The notes: generated by a model not told the origin, from the sequence alone. A stretch of 13,085 nt of DNA from Bacteroidales bacterium (GCA_025350365.1 JANXXY010000433.1:1-13085); one strand, 5' to 3'; shown: positions 1 to 7,271, numbered from the stretch's first letter. Numbers and translations: made by a program.

Positions 1-330
1 AACAAAAACAGGAACGAGTTTCCTGTTTTTAAGGGATTGAATTTTCAACAACGGATTATTTTGAATAGTCCCTTGCCGCAAAAGATATTTAAAAAACGAT
101 TTCAAGGTCGAAATCTTCCTGTTAACGGATCGATTTGAGCATCCACCTTCAATAAGGGACACTATCCATGATCTTATTATTTTAGAATCGGCTAAATATA
201 TGGTTATAATATCCAATTTAGCGCAAAACTGTTCAAATTGCAATAAATCCGTTCGATACGATTCTATCGTGCGTCCTGAGTATCGCTTTTCGAATTCCAG
301 GTAATCTAAAAACGAAAGGATATTATCCAT
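1..330 (-). CDS. xerC: Tyrosine recombinase XerC-like, N-terminal part (cut by window edge)
   Basis: Reading the minus strand from the ATG at 330-328 gives 110 codons with no stop before the edge. The protein begins MDNILSFLDYLEFEKRYS and continues with R-T-I-E-S-Y-R-T-D-L, then S-V-N-R-K-I-S-T-L-K-S-F-F-K-Y-L and N-P-L. This is the SAM-like core-binding domain (phage integrase N-terminal family) of XerC/XerD, which grips the dif core. The catalytic domain (R-H-R-Y) lies outside the window, so activity cannot be judged. Members of this family resolve chromosome dimers at dif together with a partner recombinase. The gene starts 53 nt after rpsU; rpsU followed by a xerC-type gene is a familiar Bacteroidota order. 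The start is supported by GAGGTG (336-341), five bases before the ATG, which is unusual in this phylum. XerD or another Xer paralogue is possible. Confidence 0.8.
   Translation of the reverse strand, partial: MDNILSFLDYLEFEKRYSGRTIESYRTDLLQFEQFCAKLDIITIYLADSKIIRSWIVSLIEGGCSNRSVNRKISTLKSFFKYLLRQGTIQNNPLLKIQSLKNRKLVPVFV
4..30. other. Perfect 11-bp hairpin inside the xerC coding region
   Basis: AAAAACAGGAA (4-14) and TTCCTGTTTTT (20-30) are exact inverted repeats around a 5-nt loop. On the minus (coding) strand this reads as a short stem followed by a T tract, the shape of a weak intrinsic terminator, about 300 nt into xerC. It may be chance, because the bases also encode a conserved-looking K-N-R-K-L-V-P-V-F segment. 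Confidence 0.5.
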
Positions 331-335
331 AAACA

Positions 336-341
336 CACCTC
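336..341 (-). promoter_or_regulatory. Shine-Dalgarno site of xerC
   Basis: The minus strand reads GAGGTG, five bases before the xerC ATG. It is complementary to the CACCUC of the usual 16S rRNA 3' end. Most genes in this window have no such site, so it stands out and helps fix the start. Confidence 0.6.
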
Positions 342-354
342 TATAATAGAAACT

Positions 355-393
355 AAAAAATAACAGGAAGAATCTGAAAAACCTTATTCCTCC
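355..393 (-). terminator. Terminator-like hairpin at the rpsU 3' end
   Basis: On the minus strand GGAGGAAT (393-386) can pair with ATTCTTCC (373-366) through eight pairs, one of them G-U, around a 12-nt loop. It is followed by TGTTATTTTTT (365-355). The left arm contains the last two sense codons and the stop codon of rpsU. It would lower read-through into xerC, whose start lies 25 nt beyond the T tract. The stem is modest, so partial termination is more likely than full termination. Confidence 0.5.
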
Positions 394-575
394 GTTTCCT
401 GAAGTTTCTGAATATAAATAGCCTTTTTAACTTCTTCCCGGCGTTTTACCGAAGGTTTGGTAAATTCCTGACGACCTCTTAACTCTTTAATAATGCCGGT
501 TTTTTCGAATTTTCTTTTGAATTTCTTTAATGCTCTTTCGATGTTTTCACCTTCTTTTACTGGTACAATTATCAT
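384..575 (-). CDS. rpsU: Small ribosomal subunit protein bS21
   Basis: The 63-residue product begins MIIVPVKEGENIERALKKFKR and continues F-E-K-T-G-I-I-K-E-L-R-G-R-Q-E-F-T-K-P-S-V-K-R-R-E-E. This is the complete bS21 pattern at its usual length, highly basic and helical. bS21 sits on the 30S platform beside the 16S rRNA 3' end; in Bacteroidia, bS21 with bS18 and bS6 is reported to hide the anti-Shine-Dalgarno sequence. The gene has its own strong promoter (603-633) and a short leader of roughly 20 nt. The region just before the ATG (GGTTAAACC) contains no Shine-Dalgarno site. The GGAGG in the final codons belongs to the terminator-like hairpin, not to a start. Downstream is xerC. Confidence 0.97.
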   Translation of the reverse strand: MIIVPVKEGENIERALKKFKRKFEKTGIIKELRGRQEFTKPSVKRREEVKKAIYIQKLQETEE

Positions 576-602
576 GGTTTAACCAAATTTTTAAATGAGC
601 CG

Positions 603-633
603 CAAATTTATCAATTGTACGGTATAAATCAAA
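603..633 (-). promoter_or_regulatory. rpsU promoter, Bacteroidota type
   Basis: The minus strand has TTTG (633-630), a 19-bp spacer and TAAATTTG (610-603). This is an exact match to the -33/-7 pattern (TTTG, about 19 bp, TAnnTTTG) recognised by the Bacteroidota housekeeping sigma factor. Transcription would start near 597, about 20 nt before the rpsU ATG. Confidence 0.75.
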
Positions 634-712
634 CTTTCTATACAAAATTAACGAAATTCAGCGTAAATAAAAATATGAGGGACAAAAAGACTTCGCAGAA
701 TCCCCTGTATTT

Positions 713-1399
713 CTAATCAAAAGAAAGATAATGCCGTAGCCTGATGATCTCTTCTGAAGTGAAAATTTTATTTTCAAGCAGCTGCTCGCTGACAACAATT
801 TTCTGCCGTGTACGCAGTTTAAAAATCACTTTTGTCTGGTCGAAGGAAATATATGGATGGGCGTTCACTTTTTTAAAATCAGCACTATTTAATAAAAGCT
901 TTCTTATTTTAAGTGTATCAACTATAATAAAATTGTAAATTTTGCCCACTAATTCCGGAGGAATACCGAATACTTCACTCAGTTGATTTATTGAATAGTA
1001 TCCACCTAACAACTCCCGATATTTAATGATTCGTTTGGCAAAAACGGGTCCAATTCCCGGCAGACTATCTAAACCGGCTGAATCAGCCGAATTTAATTCG
1101 ATTTTTTTTATTTGAAATACTTTCCGAAAAACAGGTCTCAAATGTTTCGCAGAATCCTGAAAATGATTTGCATTGCTTCTTTGAGATTTTACGGAATCAT
1201 TTGCTCTTTCAAATCTGATGATTTCGTTTTCAAATTTTGAAACATCGATTCGTGGTTTTTCTTTAACAAAGCCTGGCAGGAGAAAAAGAACAAAAAACAG
1301 TAATAAAATTAAGCACATCAATACAACCACCCCATTTCGCTCCGATGATGAAAAAGAAAAATACTCTTTCACTAAAAAAAGTATCTTACGCCTGTTCAT
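713..1399 (-). CDS. Membrane-anchored ComEA-like helix-hairpin-helix protein
   Basis: The 228-residue product has a short basic N-terminus, one strongly hydrophobic segment at about 24-43 (inner-membrane anchor or uncleaved signal), and a linker. Two helix-hairpin-helix units follow. The first is I-E-L-N-S-A-D (100-106) with L-P-G-I-G-P-V-F-A-K-R-I-I (113-125), the classic ComEA pattern. The second begins L-N-S-A-D at 170 and is more diverged, with A-H-P-Y-I in place of P-G-I-G. ComEA-type HhH domains bind double-stranded DNA without sequence preference; in competent bacteria they draw DNA through the periplasm. Stand-alone membrane-anchored HhH proteins like this are common in Bacteroidota without proven function, so a DNA-uptake role is an inference. 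The gene lies 61 nt after tamL, with no promoter seen between them, so the two may be co-transcribed. Confidence 0.85.
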   Translation of the reverse strand: MNRRKILFLVKEYFSFSSSERNGVVVLMCLILLLFFVLFLLPGFVKEKPRIDVSKFENEIIRFERANDSVKSQRSNANHFQDSAKHLRPVFRKVFQIKKIELNSADSAGLDSLPGIGPVFAKRIIKYRELLGGYYSINQLSEVFGIPPELVGKIYNFIIVDTLKIRKLLLNSADFKKVNAHPYISFDQTKVIFKLRTRQKIVVSEQLLENKIFTSEEIIRLRHYLSFD

Positions 1400-1460
1400 G
1401 ATTATTTATTTTGATTATCAATCCTCTATCAAAGAAAAGAAAAAAATATCAATTGCACAA

Positions 1461-3758
1461 TTAAAACGGGTAGTTGATGGCAATACTGAAAGCGAAATCC
1501 CTACCTGTCATTCCTCTGTTGAAGAACCATCGGGTATCTTGCGGTAATGATGGATCACGCATTTTCATCCCGAGATCGGTTCGAAACAGGAAAAAGCCAA
1601 AATCCCATCGTAAACCAACACCTCCGGCAAGAGCAACATCTTTGTAAAATTTATTCCATTGAAACTGCCCCCCTATCCGATCGTCATCTTTTGACAGCGA
1701 CCAAATATTTCCGGCATCCGCAAACAAGGCTCCTTCCAAAACCCAAAACAACTTGAAACGATACTCCGCATTTGCCTCTAACTTCAAATCACCAGTTCTG
1801 TCAGGATAGTGAGAGGTAGCTACCGAGGAACCGGGGCCAAGTAAATAGGGCTGCCAACCCCGCATGCTATTTGCCCCTCCGGCAAAATACTGTTTTTCAA
1901 ATGGTATAGCAGTGGCATTTCCATAAGGGACACCTATTCCTGCAAATAATCGGTAAACAACGGAGTTTATATCTGAAATGTAATGAAAATAATGATAATC
2001 AATATCAGTTTTTAAATATTGCGAATACCTGGTTTTGAATAACTTATAGTATGAACTGTCAAATTTCATTGTACCAACCAACTTATTGTATGTATTTAAC
2101 AAGTTGCCAGCCGATTCGGCATTCCATCGAAAGTATTGAAAATCCTTCTTTTTTCGAAAGTTTTGATTGTTGAAAGTATAACTATATCCGGTACTCGTTA
2201 TTAAATGGTCATAGAAAATATGAGACAAAAATGTGTTTTTTACATTTTTATTGTAGTACTCATCTGTCATTCGGGGTATATTAACGAAGGTAAGTTCAAT
2301 TGGTCTGAAGGATTGACTGGCGTAACTTCCACTTTTCCAATTGTAACCAAACGAAGCATTTGCAACTGTTCGCGTATATTCAATCCTTTGCTGAAAATTA
2401 TACGAAACTGTTAGTACCGTTTTGGGGTTATACTTTTTCACAAAATTAGACCGGTTGATTGGCAATAGGAATTTCGGCAAGCTAATTGATGCTTCGGCTC
2501 CATACTCGTGTACCGTCTGAATATCGGTAAGGCTTTGTGCTTTTCTAACAGATTCCAAGGCTCCCCGAAGCTTTAAACTAAAATTCTCGGCATTTCCAAA
2601 CAAACTCTTATGCTGGTATACAAGGTTAACTGCTCCGCCAAAATTACCCGATGAATTAGTTCCTTCAACTTCAAATGAATAAGATTGTATATTTAAAGGA
2701 CTTAACCGAATCTGACAATCAAGGTATCGATATTGAGAAGTATCACTATATTTATTTTCTGTAAATTGTATTTTAACGATGCTAAACACATTCAATGAAA
2801 AAAGATGGTTTTTGGTTTCTTCTTCTTCTGATAATTTATATTCAGAACCCGGGAAAAGATAGGTCGATTGCAAAATAATATTCGGCCGAACCCAAAAATT
2901 TGACTTGTAAATAAACTTAACTCCATTGCTTGAAATCGTATCCCGCGGCATTGGCTGAAGATTCGAATTTTGTTGTGTGCCCACATCATTTTCAGTGCTA
3001 ATTATTACCCTATTGATCTTATACTTTCGATATTGCGATGCAACCAAAATTGAATTTGGCGCTCGAATACCTGAAGATCTAAAATGCATTACAATATCAA
3101 CATTGTGCGAATTAAGGGAGCTATCAGGTTCATATCCAATAAAATCTCGATTAAAATTAAAGTAACTATTATTTCTAAGAAAATATTCAATTCGGATTCT
3201 TTCGTTTAACAATATATCTTCGTCATAAACTGCTCCCCGCTTTATTTTTGAATTAAGCGTATCACTAAAAACCAAATGCCGGATGGTGGTATCCTCAAAA
3301 ACATATGAAATATTATGGATAAGATAGGGTTTATTGGTATTTACAAAATAGGTGACATTAGCTTTTTTCTTATTAAATTTCACTGAATCATATACCGATG
3401 CATTATAATATCCTTTTTTGGTTAGGTATAATCTCATCTGTTTTACGGAACGATCAGCTGCATCGCGATCCCACAGAACCGGCTCCTCACCTACATTCTG
3501 AAGATATTTATTAATGCCCTTTTTCTTGTTAATATTTGAAAGGTTATATAACCACAGGTGAAACCGCAAAAAACCAAGAATCTTTCTGTTCTCCTTCTGG
3601 CGAACATAACTTTTCAGTTCTTTTTTGTTAATATCATTGTTATGAATATTAATATTATTTGAATGAAGCAGGTATTTATCTTTGGGAACATATTTTGTGG
3701 GATTACACCCATAAAATAAGAATGGTAATGCAATTAGTAATATGAAAAAAGTCTTCAA
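1461..3758 (-). CDS. tamL: Outer-membrane Omp85 protein TamL (TamA-like lipoprotein)
   Basis: This is a 765-residue Omp85-superfamily protein. The first 18 residues form a lipoprotein signal with a hydrophobic core and F-Y-G-C, so C18 is the likely lipidated residue. Residues of roughly 20-380 look like POTRA-type modules (for example R-L-Y-L-T-K-K-G-Y-Y-N-A-S-V). The rest is a 16-strand-type barrel with the diagnostic loop-6 motif G-G-A-N-S-M-R-G-W at 627-635, and the chain ends in phenylalanine, as outer-membrane barrels do. TamL replaces TamA in Bacteroidota and works with inner-membrane TamB in outer-membrane biogenesis; tamB is not in this window. The frame opens with TTG (3758-3756), because an in-frame TAG lies two codons upstream and no ATG fits the signal. 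It is transcribed divergently from the rRNA methyltransferase and is followed by the HhH gene. Confidence 0.9.
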   Translation of the reverse strand: MKTFFILLIALPFLFYGCNPTKYVPKDKYLLHSNNINIHNNDINKKELKSYVRQKENRKILGFLRFHLWLYNLSNINKKKGINKYLQNVGEEPVLWDRDAADRSVKQMRLYLTKKGYYNASVYDSVKFNKKKANVTYFVNTNKPYLIHNISYVFEDTTIRHLVFSDTLNSKIKRGAVYDEDILLNERIRIEYFLRNNSYFNFNRDFIGYEPDSSLNSHNVDIVMHFRSSGIRAPNSILVASQYRKYKINRVIISTENDVGTQQNSNLQPMPRDTISSNGVKFIYKSNFWVRPNIILQSTYLFPGSEYKLSEEEETKNHLFSLNVFSIVKIQFTENKYSDTSQYRYLDCQIRLSPLNIQSYSFEVEGTNSSGNFGGAVNLVYQHKSLFGNAENFSLKLRGALESVRKAQSLTDIQTVHEYGAEASISLPKFLLPINRSNFVKKYNPKTVLTVSYNFQQRIEYTRTVANASFGYNWKSGSYASQSFRPIELTFVNIPRMTDEYYNKNVKNTFLSHIFYDHLITSTGYSYTFNNQNFRKKKDFQYFRWNAESAGNLLNTYNKLVGTMKFDSSYYKLFKTRYSQYLKTDIDYHYFHYISDINSVVYRLFAGIGVPYGNATAIPFEKQYFAGGANSMRGWQPYLLGPGSSVATSHYPDRTGDLKLEANAEYRFKLFWVLEGALFADAGNIWSLSKDDDRIGGQFQWNKFYKDVALAGGVGLRWDFGFFLFRTDLGMKMRDPSLPQDTRWFFNRGMTGRDFAFSIAINYPF

Positions 3759-3797
3759 CAGCTATTTGGATTAATTAAGCAATGTAAATAAAATAAT

Positions 3798-3805
3798 TAT
3801 TTTTG
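3798..3805 (+). promoter_or_regulatory. Possible -7 element for the rRNA methyltransferase gene
   Basis: TATTTTTG matches TAnnTTTG on the plus strand, 66 bp before the ATG at 3872. No TTG lies at the right distance upstream; the nearest TTTG is 29 bp away. Only half of the promoter pattern is present. Confidence 0.3.
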
Positions 3806-3832
3806 TTAGATAAACACTATTCGCATAAAAGA

Positions 3833-3867
3833 CAAAAGTAATAACATACGGTTAATTGATTAACAAA
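3833..3867 (-). promoter_or_regulatory. Likely tamL promoter
   Basis: The minus strand has TTTG (3867-3864), 23 bp, then TACTTTTG (3840-3833). Both boxes fit the Bacteroidota pattern and the spacer is at the long end of the usual range. Transcription would start near 3827, giving a leader of about 70 nt. The box lies in the 113-bp gap shared with the divergent methyltransferase gene. Confidence 0.45.
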
Positions 3868-3871
3868 AAAC

Positions 3872-4654
3872 ATGCTAAGCAAGAATAAAATTAAATTTAT
3901 CCAATCTTTAGAATCAAAAAAAGAACGTAACGCCGCAGGTTTGTTTGTGGCCGAAGGTGAAAAACTGGTTAACGAAATACTTTTATCATCTTTCGAAACT
4001 ACTTATTTGGCTGCAACTTGCGAATGGTATGAAAATAATAAAGCCATAAATATTGGCTGTATTCCCGATAAAGATATTGTATCTCAGGAAGAACTCAATA
4101 AAGTTAGTTTTTTAAAAAATCCCCAGGAGGTTATGTGTCTTGCAAAATTACCCAAGCATGTTTTGTCCATAACATCATTTAAAAACGAGCTTTCGCTGAT
4201 ACTGGATACGATTCAGGATCCGGGAAACCTTGGAACTATTCTGCGTATTGCCGACTGGTTTGGTATCGAAAACATTATTTGCAGTCGCGAAACAGTTGAT
4301 GCATTTAATCCGAAAGTGGTTCAATCGACCATGGGAGCTATATGCCGGGTAAAAATTCATTATACTGATTTGGCTGAAGCAATCGCAGAAATTAAATTGT
4401 TGAATATTCCTATTTTTGGCACTTCCCTCCACGGGGAGAATATATACAAAGCAGACCTTGCAACGAATGGGTTTATTATGATGGGAAACGAATCGAAGGG
4501 ATTACATCCTAACTGGCTTCCGTTTCTTAACAAACAGTTATTTATTCCATTTTACCCGGCCGATAAAAAACGGTCGGAGTCTTTAAATGTGGCAGTTGCA
4601 ACTGCAATAATATGCTCAGAGTTTAGAAGACGGGATATAATAACAACGATTTAG
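3872..4654 (+). CDS. SpoU/TrmH-family RNA 2'-O-methyltransferase
   Basis: The 260-residue product has an N-terminal RNA-binding domain (about 1-95, with F-V-A-E-G-E-K-L-V-N-E at 25-35) followed by a SPOUT knot. All three SpoU motifs are present: motif 1, D-P-G-N-L-G-T-I-L-R-I-A-D (116-128, R125 catalytic); motif 2, M-M-G-N-E-S-K-G-L (203-211); motif 3, I-P-F-Y-P-A-D-K-K-R-S-E-S-L-N-V-A-V-A (225-243). The family uses S-adenosylmethionine to methylate a ribose 2'-OH, usually in 23S rRNA (RlmB- or TsnR-like). The exact nucleotide cannot be told from sequence. Motif 3 reads S-E-S-L-N-V-A where many members have V-E-S-L-N-V-S. The ATG at 3872 has only A/T-rich DNA in front and no Shine-Dalgarno site. 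A methyltransferase of this kind next to tamL is a recurrent Bacteroidota arrangement. Confidence 0.92.
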   Translation: MLSKNKIKFIQSLESKKERNAAGLFVAEGEKLVNEILLSSFETTYLAATCEWYENNKAINIGCIPDKDIVSQEELNKVSFLKNPQEVMCLAKLPKHVLSITSFKNELSLILDTIQDPGNLGTILRIADWFGIENIICSRETVDAFNPKVVQSTMGAICRVKIHYTDLAEAIAEIKLLNIPIFGTSLHGENIYKADLATNGFIMMGNESKGLHPNWLPFLNKQLFIPFYPADKKRSESLNVAVATAIICSEFRRRDIITTI

Positions 4655-4687
4655 TTTGAAAATGATCCAATTTGAAAATTTGAAAAT
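4655..4687. repeat. Three copies of TTTGAAAAT
   Basis: Exact copies lie at 4655-4663, 4671-4679 and 4679-4687, the last two sharing one base, so they sit on an 8-bp grid. The array begins right after the methyltransferase stop codon, in the convergent gap before the DUF3108 gene. No strong hairpin or T tract accompanies it. Confidence 0.6.
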
Positions 4688-4742
4688 GCACTTTTAAACT
4701 TTCTAAAATACTAATTTTCTTGCATATACAGTCAAACCTCTC

Positions 4743-5624
4743 CTACTTAACAAGAGAAGTTAATTCGTATTTATTTCCTTCCATGGTGTTTACATATGCC
4801 TTTACTGAACCAATCAATATCTTGGCTTCCACCAACACGGGAATTCGGTTCTCATCGTCGGTAACCCATATAAACATGTCCTCACCACCTTTAAAGATGG
4901 TTCCTTCAACCAATAATGCCGAAAATTTAATACATCTGTATTTCTTAGCTACGCTGTTTTTAGTGTCATCGCGGGTTTTTATGATTTCTTTACCCAGAAA
5001 GCGCAGGTACAATGAATATGTTTTCCCGTCCAGAACGATGTTGACCGGTATTTTTTCATTTTTTTTATATTTTTCGAAGTTAACGGTTCTACAATAATAT
5101 ATGGCAGAGAGGACGTCAAACGTACACCCTTTTGTTTTGAGTGTATCTCGTGTATATGGCTTGTCGGTATTTTTAACAACCGAATATATCTTCTTTTCTG
5201 ATGTTGAAAAGTTATAACTCTCATATACTTTGTAGCTGCCTTCGGAAGTATTGCGTTCAGCCCAAAGAGTATTAAATGTTTCCATATCAACATACGATTG
5301 AAACTTATCGCGTACTTTATACATCCAATCGTATTTTTTAACGCTGTTACCAATAGTTTCGAACTGATAAACCTGCTTCCCTAAATATGGTTTTTGTATG
5401 ATAGTAAACTGAACGTCGCCGGCATGAATCCAAACAAATCCCCAATTATAATAAGCTTGATAAGTCACTTTCTCACCTGGTTGAAAAGCGCTAATCTCAG
5501 TAGGACATTGGGCTGAAAGGTTTACAAACGAAAAAATAAGAAAGAAGTGAAGACAAGGAAGCCGGAAGTAGTAAGATGGAAGTAAACTGAAAATATTCAA
5601 AGTTTTAGATTTTTTTAAAGACAT
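4743..5624 (-). CDS. Exported DUF3108 protein
   Basis: The 293-residue product has a long N-terminal export signal: a basic start, then a hydrophobic core L-H-F-F-L-I-F-S-F-V, with probable cleavage near N-L-S-A-Q at about 35-39. The mature part opens F-Q-P-G-E-K-V-T-Y-Q-A-Y-Y-N-W-G-F-V-W-I-H-A-G, the recognisable start of DUF3108. It continues with beta-rich sequence including Y-E-S-Y-N-F-S-T-S-E-K-K and D-V-L-S-A-I-Y-Y-C-R. The C-terminal third has M-F-I-W-V-T-D-D-E-N-R-I-P-V, also typical. DUF3108 proteins are periplasmic or outer-membrane facing and resemble lipoprotein-carrier-type beta folds, but their function is not established. The start is the only Met before the signal. It lies downstream of pabC with an 86-bp gap holding a possible -7 box, so it may be its own transcription unit. 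Confidence 0.85.
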   Translation of the reverse strand: MSLKKSKTLNIFSLLPSYYFRLPCLHFFLIFSFVNLSAQCPTEISAFQPGEKVTYQAYYNWGFVWIHAGDVQFTIIQKPYLGKQVYQFETIGNSVKKYDWMYKVRDKFQSYVDMETFNTLWAERNTSEGSYKVYESYNFSTSEKKIYSVVKNTDKPYTRDTLKTKGCTFDVLSAIYYCRTVNFEKYKKNEKIPVNIVLDGKTYSLYLRFLGKEIIKTRDDTKNSVAKKYRCIKFSALLVEGTIFKGGEDMFIWVTDDENRIPVLVEAKILIGSVKAYVNTMEGNKYELTSLVK

Positions 5625-5669
5625 TTGATTTCGACGTTAAATATAATGCCGTTTCGTTAAATTAAGGTG

Positions 5670-5677
5670 CAAAAATA
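5670..5677 (-). promoter_or_regulatory. Possible -7 element for the DUF3108 gene
   Basis: The minus strand reads TATTTTTG (5677-5670), an exact TAnnTTTG, about 45 bp before the start codon at 5624. No TTG lies at the correct distance upstream, so this is half a promoter pattern at best. Confidence 0.3.
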
Positions 5678-5710
5678 GTATTTAAAAGGTTTTAAAATCT
5701 GATATTGTAA

Positions 5711-6310
5711 TTACCTTAAAATATTCTCTATTTGTATTTCCGGACTTTCATCTAAATCAATCATGGCATTAATGATTTTCATCTTGCTGAAACGATTTAA
5801 ATCTCTGACTTCGACAACACACTCTTTAATGATTTGTTCGTCAATATAATATTGGCGTTTGGTGCCTTTTAATAATGGTGTGGAAGGCGTAATCCATTTT
5901 TCTCCGTCGAAAAAAACAAGGTTTGCATAGCTACAATCACTAATTTTATTATCAATAACAAAAATCACATCGTCGGTTTCAGGGCACGAACGTTTTAGGT
6001 TATCTAAAATATTTCTGTCTAGATATTTATAACTATAATCGATGCTTTCAACCTCGATCAGTTTAAGGCTTCTGAGCGGTTTTATATTATATGGAATGAA
6101 TTCTACCGACTGAAATTTTATACCATAAATGAACTTGCATCGATATACTTGTTCGGGGTTAAGGCTTGGCTGTTCAATCAACCTGCGCAAATCCCACACA
6201 TCCAATACTCCAAAAATATCCTTTCGTGCCTGGTTAACTCTGGCATTGTGATAATCGATATTTACCAATGCATTACTTTTCACTTTAATGGTTTCAAACA
6301 ATAGGCACAT
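5711..6310 (-). CDS. pabC: Aminodeoxychorismate lyase-like class IV aminotransferase
   Basis: This is a 199-residue fold-type IV PLP enzyme, short for the family (usually about 270). The start L-F-E-T-I-K-V replaces the longer N-terminal arm. K95 in Y-S-Y-K-Y-L-D-R is the expected Schiff-base lysine. Residues 125-133 (D-C-S-Y-A-N-L-V-F) correspond to the usual E-x-S-x-x-N-I, with Asp in place of Glu, and T-P-S-T-P-L-L-K-G-T-K-R (141-152) is the phosphate-binding signature. PabC releases pyruvate from 4-amino-4-deoxychorismate to give p-aminobenzoate for folate synthesis. Its ATG lies inside the end of pabB (17-bp overlap), which implies translational coupling and is the best support for PabC rather than a branched-chain or D-amino acid aminotransferase. 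Confidence 0.85.
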   Translation of the reverse strand: MCLLFETIKVKSNALVNIDYHNARVNQARKDIFGVLDVWDLRRLIEQPSLNPEQVYRCKFIYGIKFQSVEFIPYNIKPLRSLKLIEVESIDYSYKYLDRNILDNLKRSCPETDDVIFVIDNKISDCSYANLVFFDGEKWITPSTPLLKGTKRQYYIDEQIIKECVVEVRDLNRFSKMKIINAMIDLDESPEIQIENILR

Positions 6311-7271
6311 ACACTTTCTGAATTAGTTCGTGATATTCATCTTTCCAAAGGCTGTTGCAGGTAATTCCTCCCCCGCTTCGAAACCAAAGTTCTCCATCTC
6401 TGTTTTCGATAAAGCGAATCATCACTGCACTATCAAGGTTTTTGCCATCAAAATGCCCGCAAATGCCGGTATAATATCCACGTTCAGAAGTCTCGGCATT
6501 TCGGATAATTTCAACGGTTTTTCGTTTGGGTGCGCCAGTTACCGATCCGGCCGGAAGCAGCAAAAACAATAAAGTGCCAATGGATTCATGATAATCGGAA
6601 GGTAATTTTCCGATAATTTTGGAGGATACTTGCAAAAGATCGCCCTCGTTTGTTGAAATCCTGTCGATATATCGAAATCGATTTACTTCAACATCAGTAG
6701 CCACAATGCTCAGATCGTTTCTTATTAAGTCAACCACGGTGTTATGTTCGGCAGTTTCTTTGGTACTATTGAGAATTATCTCTTGGGCGTTAAAAACATC
6801 AGCGTCAATAGTCCCCTTCATTGGGCATGATGAAATTATTCCATCAGTAATAGTAACAAAGCTTTCGGGTGAGAAAACAACAAATTCATTTTTGACAATC
6901 AGTTTGTATTTTGCTATGCTTTGATCAAAAATTTCGCGAAGAGTCAGATTAATCTCAATACGAGTAGGAAAAGTGAGATTAACCAAAAAAGAGTTTCCCG
7001 CAAAAATCTGTTGTTGCACTTCGTTAAAAGCTTCTTTGTAAATTTCTTCTGAAATGGGATATTTTTTTAATCGAATATTATTAAAATACAAATTTTGATT
7101 CGTCTGTTTTTTTGCATTTGTAAAATCAAATGTTACATTTTCAGGCAAGGGCTGATCTGTGCGGTAAAGACGTATTGATTTCATCTCAAAATCGATGATA
7201 AACAGAAAGGGAATCCGTTTGGTTCCCCAGTAGTTCATAACATCAGTAGCGGTATCTTTCTGATACATCAT
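6294..7271 (-). CDS. pabB: Aminodeoxychorismate synthase component I
   Basis: This is a 325-residue chorismate-binding enzyme. P-M-K-G-T (150-154) carries the lysine (K152) that marks aminodeoxychorismate synthase; anthranilate synthases have Ala there. Also present are N-S-T-K-E-T-A-E-H-N (168-177), D-L-I-R-N-D-L (181-187), P-A-G-S-V-T-G-A-P-K (240-249) and F-R-S-G-G-G-I (298-304). The N-terminal tryptophan-binding half of E. coli PabB (about 450 residues) is largely missing; this compact form is common in Bacteroidota. The enzyme aminates chorismate using ammonia from a PabA/TrpG-type glutaminase, which is not encoded nearby. Met1 and Met2 are adjacent and either may start the protein. It is first in a two-gene unit with pabC; no good promoter is visible upstream. 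Confidence 0.92.
   Translation of the reverse strand: MMYQKDTATDVMNYWGTKRIPFLFIIDFEMKSIRLYRTDQPLPENVTFDFTNAKKQTNQNLYFNNIRLKKYPISEEIYKEAFNEVQQQIFAGNSFLVNLTFPTRIEINLTLREIFDQSIAKYKLIVKNEFVVFSPESFVTITDGIISSCPMKGTIDADVFNAQEIILNSTKETAEHNTVVDLIRNDLSIVATDVEVNRFRYIDRISTNEGDLLQVSSKIIGKLPSDYHESIGTLLFLLLPAGSVTGAPKRKTVEIIRNAETSERGYYTGICGHFDGKNLDSAVMIRFIENRDGELWFRSGGGITCNSLWKDEYHELIQKVYVPIV

Noticed and set aside
660..712. Possible terminator after the ComEA-like gene (AGGG...CCCT on the minus strand before a T-rich stretch)
   Set aside because: Only four or five pairs, one of them G-U, around a loop of about 19 nt; too weak to call.
3759..3871. Shared operator between divergent tamL and the methyltransferase
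   Set aside because: No convincing dyad was found; only the promoter-like boxes are reported.
4655..4742. Bidirectional terminator between the methyltransferase and DUF3108 genes
   Set aside because: Only short A/T pairings can be drawn and no stem with a T tract stands out.
4720..5097. Plus-strand open frame of 125 codons opposite the DUF3108 gene
   Set aside because: It lies antisense to a well-supported gene, has no promoter or recognisable domain, and looks like a frame shadow. The same holds for the frame at 1218-1547 opposite tamL and the ComEA-like gene.
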